NCBI RefSeq assembly: GCF_008369325.1
Contig: NZ_VOBI01000017.1
Coordinates: 62,001-126,000, forward strand
DNA length: 64,000 nt
From: Pseudomonas sp. ANT_H12B
GTDB lineage: Bacteria > Pseudomonadota > Gammaproteobacteria > Pseudomonadales > Pseudomonadaceae
Reading direction: 5' to 3'
The position numbers and the translations under genes were made by a program. The notes beneath the pieces were generated by a model. That model had not been told where the DNA came from, made no database searches, and saw only the letters and a list, made by a program, of their open reading frames with translations. Position 1 is the first letter of the stretch, and the number at the start of each line of letters is the position of its first letter. Below are positions 17,197-26,370 of this stretch, one piece after another.

Positions 17197-17507
17197 CCGA
17201 AATATGGGGATACGCTCCTATAGAAAAGCCTAGGGCACCCAATCGATCCTACATGTTGTTGATTGCAATAAGCCACATGGCTTTGCCGGGGTAACGCCCG
17301 AAGAAAAACCAGCAACGTGCTTGCCACTAACGACTCTCGGCTGTTGGTCGCATTCTGCCCCACGCAACAGGCAACTTAGGATTAAATCCACTGCCGACTG
17401 CAGCCCGTTACGACCTTGGATAAGTCGCTCTCAGCACAGCCATTCGATTCAAAAAAAACTTAGCCCTACATAACTGAAATGACATCACCACCAAAGAGGT
17501 TCGCCCC
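17197..17507. other. 311-bp divergent intergenic region
   Basis: Lies between the leftward OLD/helicase operon and the rightward recombination module and must hold both promoters. A purine-rich AAAGAGG ribosome site precedes 17508. I see no RNA gene, hairpin or repeat of note. Confidence 0.5.
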
Positions 17508-17858
17508 ATGTCATTGCAGTGCCCTCGCTGTCACTCCCCCAAAGTCGCCTCCTTCCATCACGCCATGAAAATCGGCGCAGCCATCGGCACCGTGAGCGGT
17601 GCTGCGCGTGGCGTAAGTGCTGCACTGACTGGCGGTCAGGCTGGTGCGCTTATTGGCTCTATCGCCGGGCCTGTCGGCGTCATGCTCGGCTCCGTATCGG
17701 GTGCCATCCTCGGCGGCTTGGCCGGTGGGGTCGGTGGTTGCACGCTCGGCGCGCAGCTGGGCGAATCGCTCGACCGCCACGTCCTGGCCCACAACCTCTG
17801 CCTACTCTGTGGTCATCGCTTCAACCTGCCTACATCCAAACAACCTCCTAGCTTATAA
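17508..17858 (+). CDS. Zinc-ribbon, glycine-zipper membrane protein
   Basis: A 116-residue protein with CPRCHSPKV at the N-terminus and CLLCGHRF near the C-terminus, so that two CxxC pairs can bind one zinc. The middle (residues about 20-88) is a glycine-zipper-like hydrophobic hairpin (GAAIGTVSGAARG; GSIAGPVGVMLGSVSGAILG). The layout suggests a membrane hairpin with both ends brought together by zinc. Function is unknown. It leads a rightward run with DUF932, YqaJ and RadC genes. Confidence 0.75.
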   Translation: MSLQCPRCHSPKVASFHHAMKIGAAIGTVSGAARGVSAALTGGQAGALIGSIAGPVGVMLGSVSGAILGGLAGGVGGCTLGAQLGESLDRHVLAHNLCLLCGHRFNLPTSKQPPSL

Positions 17859-17930
17859 CCTCATCAATCATTACCGGGACTGAGCATGCTCAGCGCTTTA
17901 TGCCGGCGTGCACCTAAAGGAATCTCAACC

Positions 17931-18899
17931 ATGGCTCATCTCGTCGAAACAATGGCCTACGCGGGCGCAGCCCCATGGCATGGCCTGGGCAATCAGCTCA
18001 CTCAGAAACAACCCATCGAGGTCTGGCAACGCGAAGCCGGCATGGACTGGAAAATCCAGGAAAGCCCCGTACATTTCAAGGCAGATGCGATTGCTCATCT
18101 GGGTTCTATTCACTCGTACCCAGAACAGAAGGTACTGTTCCGCTCGGACACCAAGGCACCGCTATCAGTGGTCTCCAATCGCTATCACACCGTGCAGCCA
18201 AGGGAAGTTTTGGAGTTCTACCGAGACCTGACCGAGGTCTCTGGCTACGAGCTGGAAACAGCCGGCGTGCTCAAAGGTGGCCGCAAGTTCTGGGCGCTGG
18301 CGCGTACCGGACAAGGTGCAGCGCTCAAGGGTAACGACCAAGTGAATGGCTACCTGCTGTTGGCAACTTCCTGCGACGGCACCCTTGCGACTACCGCGAC
18401 ACCCACCACCCTCCGGGTGGTGTGCAATAACACACTGACCATCGCCTTAGACGGCACCAGCCGCGCGATCAAGGTGCCGCACAACACGCGCTTCGATCCC
18501 AAGGCGGTAAAGAAACAGCTCGGTATCGCCGTCTCGCAATGGGACGACTTTATGTACCGCATGCGCGCCTTGGCAGAACGCAAGGTGCAGTGGCATGAGG
18601 CACTGGGCTTCTTCATGAACGTGCTGTGCGAAACCAATCCGACCGGTGCTCTGCCGGAGGTTCTGCCCAACGAGCGTGCCCTGCGCAAGGTCCAGGAACT
18701 GTACGAGGGTCGTGGTCGGGGCAGTCAGCTCGACTCGGCACGTGGCACCGCATGGGGCCTGCTCAATGCCGTGACCGAGTTTGTCGATCACGAGCGCCGC
18801 GCCCGCAGCAACGAGTACCGCATGGACTCGGCCTGGTTCGGCCAAGGCGCGCAGATCAAGCAACGCGCCCTGGACACCGCTCTGCAACTGGTCGCCTGA
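17931..18899 (+). CDS. DUF932 (phage/plasmid-like, TIGR03299) protein
   Basis: A 322-residue member of the DUF932 family carried by phages, plasmids and integrative elements. Family features are the N-terminal MAHLVETMAYAGAAPWHGLG, SVVSNRYHTVQPREVLEFY in the middle and the RVVCNNTL motif near residue 165. The start at 17931 is preceded by AAAGGAA; an upstream in-frame ATG at 17886 was rejected because similarity begins at MAHLVE. Biochemical role is unknown; neighbours point to DNA recombination or replication. Confidence 0.88.
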   Translation: MAHLVETMAYAGAAPWHGLGNQLTQKQPIEVWQREAGMDWKIQESPVHFKADAIAHLGSIHSYPEQKVLFRSDTKAPLSVVSNRYHTVQPREVLEFYRDLTEVSGYELETAGVLKGGRKFWALARTGQGAALKGNDQVNGYLLLATSCDGTLATTATPTTLRVVCNNTLTIALDGTSRAIKVPHNTRFDPKAVKKQLGIAVSQWDDFMYRMRALAERKVQWHEALGFFMNVLCETNPTGALPEVLPNERALRKVQELYEGRGRGSQLDSARGTAWGLLNAVTEFVDHERRARSNEYRMDSAWFGQGAQIKQRALDTALQLVA

Positions 18900-18978
18900 C
18901 CGCTTACCTCCTCCACCCCATAACGCCCGATCAGCTTGGTTGCTGATCGGGCGTTTCTATGTCCACAAGGTGAACGCT

Positions 18979-19980
18979 ATGAAAGCTACTCCGTTGAGCC
19001 GCGCCAGCAAGCCGCGCCCGGCGCTGCGTTTAATCAGTACCAAGGAATTACCGCGTGAAGATTGGCTGATGGTGCGTAAACAGGGCATCGGCAGCTCGGA
19101 TGCCGGCGCTGCAGTAGGCCTAAATCCCTACAAGTCGCAGCTAGAGCTATGGCTGGAGAAAACAGGTCGCGATACCACCTTGCCTAAGGCCGATCCGCAC
19201 GATGAGGAAAGCCCGATGTACTGGGGCAATGTGCTGGAGCCGATCGTGGCTTGGCATTACAGCAAGCGCACCAGCAAACGCGTACGGCGCATCAACGCCG
19301 TACTACAGCATCCAAACCCTGAGTTGTCCTGGATGCTCGCCAATATCGACCGAGAGGTAATCGGTGCTGACGATGTGCAGATCCTCGAATGCAAGACAGC
19401 CGGCATAAACGGCGCACGCCTCTGGAAAGAAGGCGTGCCCGAGTATGTGCAACTGCAGGTAATGCACCAGCTCGCGGTCACCGGCAAGCAAGCGGCGGAT
19501 GTAGCGGTATTGCTCGGTGGTCAGACGCTGGAGATCCACCGCATCGAACGGGACGAGCAGATGATTGCCCGCCTGATCGAGCTGGAGCGTAAGTTCTGGC
19601 ACTACGTCGAGACCGACACGCCACCCCCAGCCGACGGCTCTGCTTCGGCTGAAACGGCGCTGCGCGCTCTATACCCAGAGGACAACGGCCAGACCGTCGA
19701 TTTCAGTGGCCGCGCCGGTTTGGCAGCGGCCTACCTGGAGCTCAAAGCTGTACGCCAGTACATCAGCGAGAAGGAAACGCGCGAAGCCCAGCTCAAGCAG
19801 TTGTTGCAGCAAGCCATGGGGGAAGCGACCCGAGCTGAGTTCAGCAACGGCTTTATCAGCTGGCGCAAAGCCAAAAACAGCATCGGTCTCGACGTGCCGC
19901 AACTGCTCAAGGAAAAGCCCCATCTGCAGGCCAAATACCCGCTGCTAAAAACCGGGGCGCGGCGCTTTCTGGTCGGCTGA
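18979..19980 (+). CDS. YqaJ-like recombination exonuclease
   Basis: A 333-residue PD-(D/E)xK nuclease of the YqaJ/lambda-exonuclease type, which resects double-stranded ends for single-strand annealing. Visible are the N-terminal WLMVRKQGIGSSDAGAAVG and NPYKSQLELWLEKTGR. MYWGNVLEPIVAWHY supplies an active-site Glu, and the core motif is QILECKTAG (E-x-K). QVMHQLAVTG follows as expected. No RecT/Bet annealase was recognised next to it; the following gene may serve the partner role. ATG at 18979 chosen for the AAGGTG site and onset of similarity. Confidence 0.88.
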   Translation: MKATPLSRASKPRPALRLISTKELPREDWLMVRKQGIGSSDAGAAVGLNPYKSQLELWLEKTGRDTTLPKADPHDEESPMYWGNVLEPIVAWHYSKRTSKRVRRINAVLQHPNPELSWMLANIDREVIGADDVQILECKTAGINGARLWKEGVPEYVQLQVMHQLAVTGKQAADVAVLLGGQTLEIHRIERDEQMIARLIELERKFWHYVETDTPPPADGSASAETALRALYPEDNGQTVDFSGRAGLAAAYLELKAVRQYISEKETREAQLKQLLQQAMGEATRAEFSNGFISWRKAKNSIGLDVPQLLKEKPHLQAKYPLLKTGARRFLVG

Positions 19981-20070
19981 CTCTCACCAACTTCAACCAC
20001 TCCCTCTCTTTGGCCAGTCCATGCAGTTCGTTCTGCGTGGCTGGCCTTTTCCATTTTCAGGAGAATCACC

Positions 20071-20970
20071 ATGCTCAAAGGTTTGGCAATAACCCCGCCC
20101 GTATTGGGCAGAATTTCCATCGGCAAGGTCATCGAGAAGAACGGCAAACGCCTGCCGGAGAAAGATGATCAGTTCACCATTACTTCGCAGGTACAAGGGA
20201 GGGACGGTTGGCTACTGCACCCGCTCAATGAGGAACTGCGCAAAAGTCAGCAGGACAAACTGCGCAGCATCCCGGTGCGCCTGCTATTCAACGAGCCTGA
20301 GCTGAACTTCCGCGCTGACTACACGCTCTTTGACCGGCAGTCTGGCAGGCCACTTTGCGTCGGCAATGGCGAGACCTGCAAGCGTGTCACCCAGGACGGC
20401 ATGCAGTCGTTGCCCTGCCCATCGCCGGATGCCTGCCCGCTGGCCAAAGGTGGCGCTTGCAAACCCTACGGTCGGCTGAACGTGCTGATCGGTGATGATG
20501 ATCCGCTCGGCAGCTTCGTGTTCCGCACCACTGGATTTAACAGCATCCGCACACTGGCCGCTCGGCTGCATTACTTCCAGGCAATTTCCGGCAATCGGCT
20601 GGCATGCCTGCCGCTGGAATTGCGCCTACGCGGAAAGTCGACTCGCCAGAGCCATGGTACGCCGATTTTCTATGTCGACCTGACTGTAAGCGGTGGCATG
20701 AACATGGCTGAGGCGCTGCAGGCTGCCAACAATCTCGATGAACAGCGGCTAAGCACCGGCTTCGATCAGAACGCATTGGATGAGGCAGCTCGACGTGGCT
20801 TTGCCAACGGTGCATTCGAGGACAGCGAAGAAGATAGCGGCGCTTTGATTGAAGAGTTCTTTACCGCTGAAAGCACTGCACCGCCTGCGCCCACACCAAC
20901 CCTAGTCACCATCAACAAGGTCAGCTTGGCTGAGAAGCTCGAAGCCCAGCATCAATCACTCAACCACTAA
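20071..20970 (+). CDS. Cysteine-containing protein resembling Gp3-like recombination directionality factors
   Basis: A 299-residue protein often labelled 'hydrolase or metal-binding protein' in integrative elements. A cysteine cluster (residues about 98-134: CVGNGETCK, LPCPSPDACPLAKGGACKPY) is followed by GRLNVLIGD and GSFVFRTTGFNSIRTLAARL. I find this order similar to phage recombination directionality factor-like (Gp3) proteins, which also have a C-rich knot followed by a 'RLNVxL...GxWxLxSxGxxSxxxL' region. It could bind metal and control DNA transactions. The role is inferred; no catalytic residues are evident. Confidence 0.6.
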   Translation: MLKGLAITPPVLGRISIGKVIEKNGKRLPEKDDQFTITSQVQGRDGWLLHPLNEELRKSQQDKLRSIPVRLLFNEPELNFRADYTLFDRQSGRPLCVGNGETCKRVTQDGMQSLPCPSPDACPLAKGGACKPYGRLNVLIGDDDPLGSFVFRTTGFNSIRTLAARLHYFQAISGNRLACLPLELRLRGKSTRQSHGTPIFYVDLTVSGGMNMAEALQAANNLDEQRLSTGFDQNALDEAARRGFANGAFEDSEEDSGALIEEFFTAESTAPPAPTPTLVTINKVSLAEKLEAQHQSLNH

Positions 20971-20997
20971 CACGGCCAACAGCCAACGGAGCTGAAG

Positions 20998-21495
20998 ATG
21001 AGATTACACAAACTCAAAGCCAGCGAAACGGCGGGCGCGTATGAAGTTGAATCCCCTGTGACCGAAGACGACATTCTGCTGATGGCCAGACAATTGGCCA
21101 ATCTGCGCTTGCGTCGTGGGCGGGCTCTGACTTCACCCCAAGAGGTATTCAGCCACCTGCAAACACTTCTCGCAGATTACGAACATGAGGTCTTTGCCTT
21201 ACTCATGCTAGACAGCAAACACAAGGTGCTGGGCTTTCACGAACTGTTCAGAGGCACGCTGGATGGTGCCAGCGTTTACCCAAGAGAGGTGGTGAAGATT
21301 GCGCTGCAATACAACGCTGCAGCGATGATCCTGGTACACAACCATCCTTCCGGTGACCCCGAGCCCAGTGAGGCAGATCGTGTACTTACCCAAAAGTTAA
21401 AGGAGGCCTTGAGTCTTGTGGGGGTACGTACGCTCGACCACATCGTGGTTGGGCGTGAGGGTTGCAATTCAATGGCAGAACTTGGGGTTCTGTGA
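20998..21495 (+). CDS. radC: RadC-family JAB domain protein
   Basis: A 165-residue RadC-like protein with the JAMM/JAB metal motif HNHPSGDPEPSEAD (residues about 116-129), a conserved upstream Glu-containing ELFRGTLDGASVYPREV, and the DHIVVG end. The N-terminal helix-hairpin-helix of chromosomal RadC is missing, as is usual for island and plasmid copies. Function is unsettled; it is commonly carried with anti-restriction and recombination genes. Confidence 0.9.
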   Translation: MRLHKLKASETAGAYEVESPVTEDDILLMARQLANLRLRRGRALTSPQEVFSHLQTLLADYEHEVFALLMLDSKHKVLGFHELFRGTLDGASVYPREVVKIALQYNAAAMILVHNHPSGDPEPSEADRVLTQKLKEALSLVGVRTLDHIVVGREGCNSMAELGVL

Positions 21496-21505
21496 GGAAG
21501 CTCAA

Positions 21506-21679
21506 ATGAAGCAACTACTGCGAACCATTACGGCAGTATTCGTATTTGCCGGCATCCTTGCGGGCTGCTTTACAGTGTTGCTGCTGGTGATTCTGATAGT
21601 GCGATTTCCGCCACTCATTCTGGTCGTGGTTGTGGCGTGTTGGATTTACTGCAAAGTACGCATTACGGCTCATCCATGA
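21506..21679 (+). CDS. Small two-helix membrane protein
   Basis: A 57-residue protein made of two hydrophobic segments (residues about 8-32 and 34-50) separated by RFPP, with basic ends. GAGGAAG precedes the ATG at 21506; longer in-frame starts overlap radC. Unknown function; it closes the rightward module just before a terminator. Confidence 0.55.
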   Translation: MKQLLRTITAVFVFAGILAGCFTVLLLVILIVRFPPLILVVVVACWIYCKVRITAHP

Positions 21680-21686
21680 GCAGCAA

Positions 21687-21714
21687 AAAAAGGGTAGCCG
21701 AAGCTACCCTTTTT
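21687..21714. terminator. Bidirectional terminator
   Basis: AAAAAGGGTAGC and GCTACCCTTTTT form a 12-bp perfect stem with loop CGAA, with T-runs on both strands. It separates the rightward RadC module from the leftward restriction operon ending at 21726. Confidence 0.92.
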
Positions 21715-21725
21715 GCGTGGCTGAC

Positions 21726-24575
21726 CTATGTATGCAGAGCTACATCCAGCTCGTTAGATAGCTCATAGCGAGTCAAAAGCTCAGTGTCTGCTTGGCGCGT
21801 GTATTTTGCGGCAAGACCCGCCAACGTAGAGTTTCCGACCACGTCCGTATGTGGCACTAATAAATAAGACCACGGCTTACCGCCAGTTTTCTTCGCATGG
21901 AACTCAGTGGCGATATGTGCCCAAAGCGCTGCGGTTTCTGCTTTGCGCAATACCACCGCATCGTTAATTTCATCCGCGCGCTTGGTTTCAATGATTAAAA
22001 TGCGGTCTTGCATTTCAACCACAAAATCCGGCTGGTAAGGCAAGCCATCTGAGTCATACAGCTTGAATTGGTTGGGGCCGGGTTTCATCCACAGCTTAAC
22101 GCCGTTTTCTTTTTCTAAAATTTCGCTCAGTTTACGTTCCGTATCTGAATCAAACTTAGCCAGTGGATAGCAGGACTTACTGAAACCGCTAAAAATATAA
22201 CGTTTGATCTCGTTCAGCTTTGGCGGTGCTTGGCGGAAATCCAATGAATATTGGCTGCCCGCATTCTCGAAAGTTTGTGGACGCAAATCTTGGAAGGCGG
22301 CACTCACGGTAACGCGGTAATTGGTTTTCCCGCGCCACATATTTTTCTTCATATCCGAAAAAATGGCATCGGCCATTTGCCGAGAGTGGCCTTGCAGCAC
22401 ACTACGCAACTCTTCGAGCTTATTGTATTTGGCCTGATAGTGAGCAACCACTTGGCCAGCCAGCTGGTAAAGCACCTCGGCGTGCGAGTCGTAATCAATT
22501 TCTGGGAAGTCCATGAGTTTGGCAACGATATAGTTTTCTAGGCACTCTTGCTGCTCATCATGGGCATCACCGGTAATGGACTGCGTTTTCTCTGTGCGTA
22601 AGACCTGAATCAATAACTCGTTCGAGAGCGGTTGATGGTTCCAGTGTTTAAGATCCAGCGCGAACGGTTTGAAACCAAAAGACACATTTTGGGTCGGTGT
22701 GATGGTCAATGCCGGAATGGCAATAATTCGCTCAACGAACTGACTGCAAATCGACTTCACGATTGCTTCAATTTTCAGCGTTTCAACCGGGAAGATCTCA
22801 GCTTGCGGTGTTTGCTCCGATTGAATGGCCTGAACAATCGCGGCTTGCACTTCCGGTTTATTGATATCCGCAAGGCTTCCTACTTGTTTAGCGGTCTGCT
22901 GAACCACAATCTGAAGGGCCTTCTCGGCCACTTCCACTTCTTGCGCTGTTTGCAAAATAAAAGGCGCTGACGTCTCTGCCACACCGACAGGGTTTGAGGA
23001 TGCAGGAATTTGGTAGGCAGTGCTTTTTTCACCACCTTCTGCTTTCGGCAGCATGGATTGCACCAAGTGCTGCACCACATTCAGCGTAGTGACGACCTCA
23101 GGTTTCGTTGAGGTAACGTCACCGTCCTCACCAATAAACACTTGCTTGAGTTTCTTGGTAACGCCGTTTGCAGTTTTGGCCAACTCAATCAGTTCATTGA
23201 AGCGGTTGTGGGCAATCACGGTGAGCTGATCGACTTCAGCCACCCCCGTGCGTTTGCCATAAGGTAAGCGCAGACCACGCCCCAAGGTTTGCTCGGTCAG
23301 AATATCGGAAGCTGAGGCACGCAATGGAACAATGGTAAACAGGTTAGTAACGTCCCAGCCTTCTTTGAGTTTGTTAACGTGAATAACGATGTCCGTATCG
23401 CCGCTTTTTTCGATGTTAAGCAGGCGCTGAGCATTCTCGTCGGTCTCTTCACCCGAGGTCTTCGAGTGAATTTCAATCACCCGACCCCGATAGCGACCAG
23501 CAAAAAACTCATCTGACTCGACGAGCTGCCTCACCTCAGAGGCGTGGGCCGTGTCTTTAGTAACCACCAACATAAAAGGCCGTACGATCGGCTTGTCGTG
23601 GTTTTTAGCATAGATTTCAAGGGCAACCTTGACATGCTCATGGTAGTTAATACCGTCCTCGAGCATGATGCGCTCTAGCGTTTCTGCATCCACCGATTTG
23701 GGATCAAAATTCGCCCTGGTGCCGATAGCGGGCTCTTTGACGTAGCCATCTTCCATCGCATCCGGCAACTCGTAGCGGTACACCACATTCTTAAACGACT
23801 GAGGTTTGCTACCCGTGGTTTTCGGCGTCGCCGTCACCTCAAGGCCCATAATCGGCTGCAACTCGGCAATGGCCTTGAATCCGGCAGTACCGCGATAACG
23901 GTGCGCTTCATCCATCAGCAGTACTAAATCATCCAACTCAGACAAGTACGAGAAATAGCTATCGCCAATGTACTCTTGCAGTCGCTTAATCCGAGGGACA
24001 TTACTTTTCTGCTTAGATTTTGGATTAACAGCACTCGTAGTCGAGTCAATTTTGGAAATGTTAAAAATATTAACTATCACGCTTTCACGGCCGAAAAGGT
24101 CGTTACCGCGGACGCCACGGCCTTCTTCGTAGTTTTCGGCGTTAACAATCAACGGTGGGTTATGGGCAAAGGCTTCAATGCCTTTAAACACATATTTAGG
24201 GCTGCGCGGATCAAAATCGAAAAGCAATTTCTCATAGATCGTTAGGTTCGGCGCCAGAACAAAAAAGTTGCGACTCTTGCCGATCATGTACAAATAGCTG
24301 ATGAAGGCGCCCATTAAGCGAGTCTTGCCGACACCAGTGGCAACCGAGAAACACACCGATGGGAAATTGCGTTCAAAATCTGCAAAATCTGCATCAGTCA
24401 CTTCACCGAATGTCTGGCGTACTTGCTCCCGAGCGGCGTCTAGATCGGTGTCCTTTTTCGGGTCAATCAGCCCTACGATGGTATCGAGACGCCGCAGCGC
24501 CTCTGCCTGAGGCTTGCGTAACGAAAGACGCTGACTAATTTGGGCAACTACACGATCCTTGTTTAGTTCAGTCAT
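21726..24575 (-). CDS. res: Type III restriction enzyme Res subunit (DEAD/DEAH helicase-nuclease)
   Basis: A 949-residue helicase-nuclease that, with Mod, cuts unmodified DNA after translocation. SF2 helicase motifs are ATGVGKTRL (about residue 77), DEAHRYRG (about 220) and the VNKLKEGWDVTNLF/ QTLGRGLRLP region. The C-terminal PD-(D/E)xK nuclease has PDFVVEMQ ... IIETKR at about 847-864. I use the ATG at 24575 because GAGGAAAA precedes it and the mod stop is one base away; an ATG at 24599 lies within mod. Third gene of a SNF2-mod-res operon. Low-GC codon use relative to the flanking core suggests transfer. Confidence 0.9.
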   Translation of the reverse strand: MTELNKDRVVAQISQRLSLRKPQAEALRRLDTIVGLIDPKKDTDLDAAREQVRQTFGEVTDADFADFERNFPSVCFSVATGVGKTRLMGAFISYLYMIGKSRNFFVLAPNLTIYEKLLFDFDPRSPKYVFKGIEAFAHNPPLIVNAENYEEGRGVRGNDLFGRESVIVNIFNISKIDSTTSAVNPKSKQKSNVPRIKRLQEYIGDSYFSYLSELDDLVLLMDEAHRYRGTAGFKAIAELQPIMGLEVTATPKTTGSKPQSFKNVVYRYELPDAMEDGYVKEPAIGTRANFDPKSVDAETLERIMLEDGINYHEHVKVALEIYAKNHDKPIVRPFMLVVTKDTAHASEVRQLVESDEFFAGRYRGRVIEIHSKTSGEETDENAQRLLNIEKSGDTDIVIHVNKLKEGWDVTNLFTIVPLRASASDILTEQTLGRGLRLPYGKRTGVAEVDQLTVIAHNRFNELIELAKTANGVTKKLKQVFIGEDGDVTSTKPEVVTTLNVVQHLVQSMLPKAEGGEKSTAYQIPASSNPVGVAETSAPFILQTAQEVEVAEKALQIVVQQTAKQVGSLADINKPEVQAAIVQAIQSEQTPQAEIFPVETLKIEAIVKSICSQFVERIIAIPALTITPTQNVSFGFKPFALDLKHWNHQPLSNELLIQVLRTEKTQSITGDAHDEQQECLENYIVAKLMDFPEIDYDSHAEVLYQLAGQVVAHYQAKYNKLEELRSVLQGHSRQMADAIFSDMKKNMWRGKTNYRVTVSAAFQDLRPQTFENAGSQYSLDFRQAPPKLNEIKRYIFSGFSKSCYPLAKFDSDTERKLSEILEKENGVKLWMKPGPNQFKLYDSDGLPYQPDFVVEMQDRILIIETKRADEINDAVVLRKAETAALWAHIATEFHAKKTGGKPWSYLLVPHTDVVGNSTLAGLAAKYTRQADTELLTRYELSNELDVALHT

Positions 24576-24576
24576 C

Positions 24577-26370
24577 TTAGTTTTCCTCAGTACCGTCAAA
24601 CAGGCTGGTCTGTGTCTGTGCTACCGCTGATTTATTTTTTTTAGGTTTAGCTGCTGGGACTTCCGCTACTTCAGGCTCTTCGTCCTGCAGCGGCAAAGCG
24701 GCAATATTCAGGGAGTAATCGTCTTTGCCCCATTCGCAACGATCGAGCACCACGCGGGGGATTTTTTTGATGGTGAGGTTTGTCAGGCTATCGCCCGCCC
24801 CCTCATAAGCCATGCAACAAACCAACAAGCTGCGCTCTTCACCCACCTCATCAGACAGGGTCTTGAGCTGATCGAATGTCAAACTGTTGGTGGTCACGTA
24901 GATAAAGGCATTTTCAGTGGCCTTACCGTGCATCCAATAGTGTTCGGCGGATGGCGCGTAAGTGTAATTGAAATGCTTACATATAGCCTCAGCCAGCATT
25001 TCAGGCTGGTAATCTTTGTTGATCACCAGATTGCCCCACTTATCTTTTTGCAACAACGAAGGTGCGAGCTTAAAGAAGCGATAGCCACCACCGCCTTTCC
25101 AGTTTACCGCCTCAGTGGCGCCACCTTTATCGGCGCCGTCGATAACCTTCTTCATACGCGGCACGATATGTGTTTTGGCATGATCACCTAGCTCGACAAC
25201 AATCCAGCGGCGTTTCATTTTATGGGCGACAGCGACGGTTGTGCCAGAACCACCAAATGAGTCAAGAACCAAATCACCAGTCCCTGTTGCTAGTTCTATA
25301 CACCGTTTAATCAAAGCTTCTGGCTTTTTACCTTTAGGAAACTCCAGACCACCTTCGTTGTGTAGATTATTCGATAAAATATCATCCCAAATTGAAGTTA
25401 ATGGCTCACCAGACACCCATGCGCCATCAATGAATTTGAGTTTATCTTTATAGAAAAGTATTCTTTCACCAGACTTAAAATACATGTCGGACAATCCACC
25501 GTCACGTACCAGCCTGTGGACTTGCGACTGATCGGCCTTAGACAAATCGATCATTCGACGCGCTTCTTCACTTACAGCATTGTAATCGGGCCTAGCAGGA
25601 CGAGTTACACAGTCCGCACTCTCATGGACAAACTCAGTAATCTTCTCCTCGAAATCTTGCCCCAAAGCCTTTTTAAGCCCCTTTTCCGGCAGACCAAGGT
25701 GTTCGGCGAACGCTTTCATCAGAGGAATAAATTTCCACCCCTGATATGATTCATGTTTATTTACGATGAACTGATTGTATCTAACATCTCGACCGCTAGA
25801 GCGTTCTACAAATATTCTATTTGGCTTCCAAAACCTCTTGTCTCTTGCGTAAACAAGAATAAAATTCGACGTACTTACAACACCTGGATTAATCGACTTA
25901 TGCCCAGTAGCAGAGCCCTGCTTGAAAGTTACAATCGACACCCTATTGGCCCTTCCGAAAATCTCATCAGAAATCACCGTTAAATATGCAAGCTCGTTAT
26001 CATCTATATGGATAAATATAGTCCCATCCTGAGACAAAAGATCCCTAAGAATAGTTAGCCTCTCTCTCATTAACGAGAGCCACAACGAATGTTCGATACC
26101 ATCATCGTAATTCGGGAATGCTTGCTGAGTATTGAACGGAGGATCAATATAAATACATTTAACCTTGCCGCGTACATTTGAGTCAGTCTCCAGCGCCTTT
26201 AGCGCCAGCAGATTATCCCCATGTATCAGCATATTGTCGAAATGATCTCCCTCACGCCGTATTTCGGCGTGATAGGAAAACTCAGGCTCTTCAATCAGGA
26301 TGCGCGGCTCGAGGCGTGGACGCTCGTCTTTGCCAATCCAGGTCAGTTCAAGTTTGGTTTTACCGGCCAT
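24577..26370 (-). CDS. mod: Type III DNA methyltransferase Mod subunit
   Basis: Site-specific adenine or cytosine-N4 methyltransferase of the beta class: catalytic motif IV IDPPFNTQ (about residue 75) precedes the AdoMet motif I VLDSFGGSGTT (about residue 370). Between them lies the target-recognition region, which is strikingly AT-rich. Start chosen at MAGKTK (26370): GGAG lies upstream and the ATG overlaps the stop of the SNF2 gene by one base; an ATG 15 bases earlier (MEPNL) is possible. Length 597. The acidic/Lys-rich tail (AKPKKNKSAVAQTQTSLFDG) resembles PIP-box-like or linker tails seen in such enzymes. Confidence 0.9.
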   Translation of the reverse strand: MAGKTKLELTWIGKDERPRLEPRILIEEPEFSYHAEIRREGDHFDNMLIHGDNLLALKALETDSNVRGKVKCIYIDPPFNTQQAFPNYDDGIEHSLWLSLMRERLTILRDLLSQDGTIFIHIDDNELAYLTVISDEIFGRANRVSIVTFKQGSATGHKSINPGVVSTSNFILVYARDKRFWKPNRIFVERSSGRDVRYNQFIVNKHESYQGWKFIPLMKAFAEHLGLPEKGLKKALGQDFEEKITEFVHESADCVTRPARPDYNAVSEEARRMIDLSKADQSQVHRLVRDGGLSDMYFKSGERILFYKDKLKFIDGAWVSGEPLTSIWDDILSNNLHNEGGLEFPKGKKPEALIKRCIELATGTGDLVLDSFGGSGTTVAVAHKMKRRWIVVELGDHAKTHIVPRMKKVIDGADKGGATEAVNWKGGGGYRFFKLAPSLLQKDKWGNLVINKDYQPEMLAEAICKHFNYTYAPSAEHYWMHGKATENAFIYVTTNSLTFDQLKTLSDEVGEERSLLVCCMAYEGAGDSLTNLTIKKIPRVVLDRCEWGKDDYSLNIAALPLQDEEPEVAEVPAAKPKKNKSAVAQTQTSLFDGTEEN

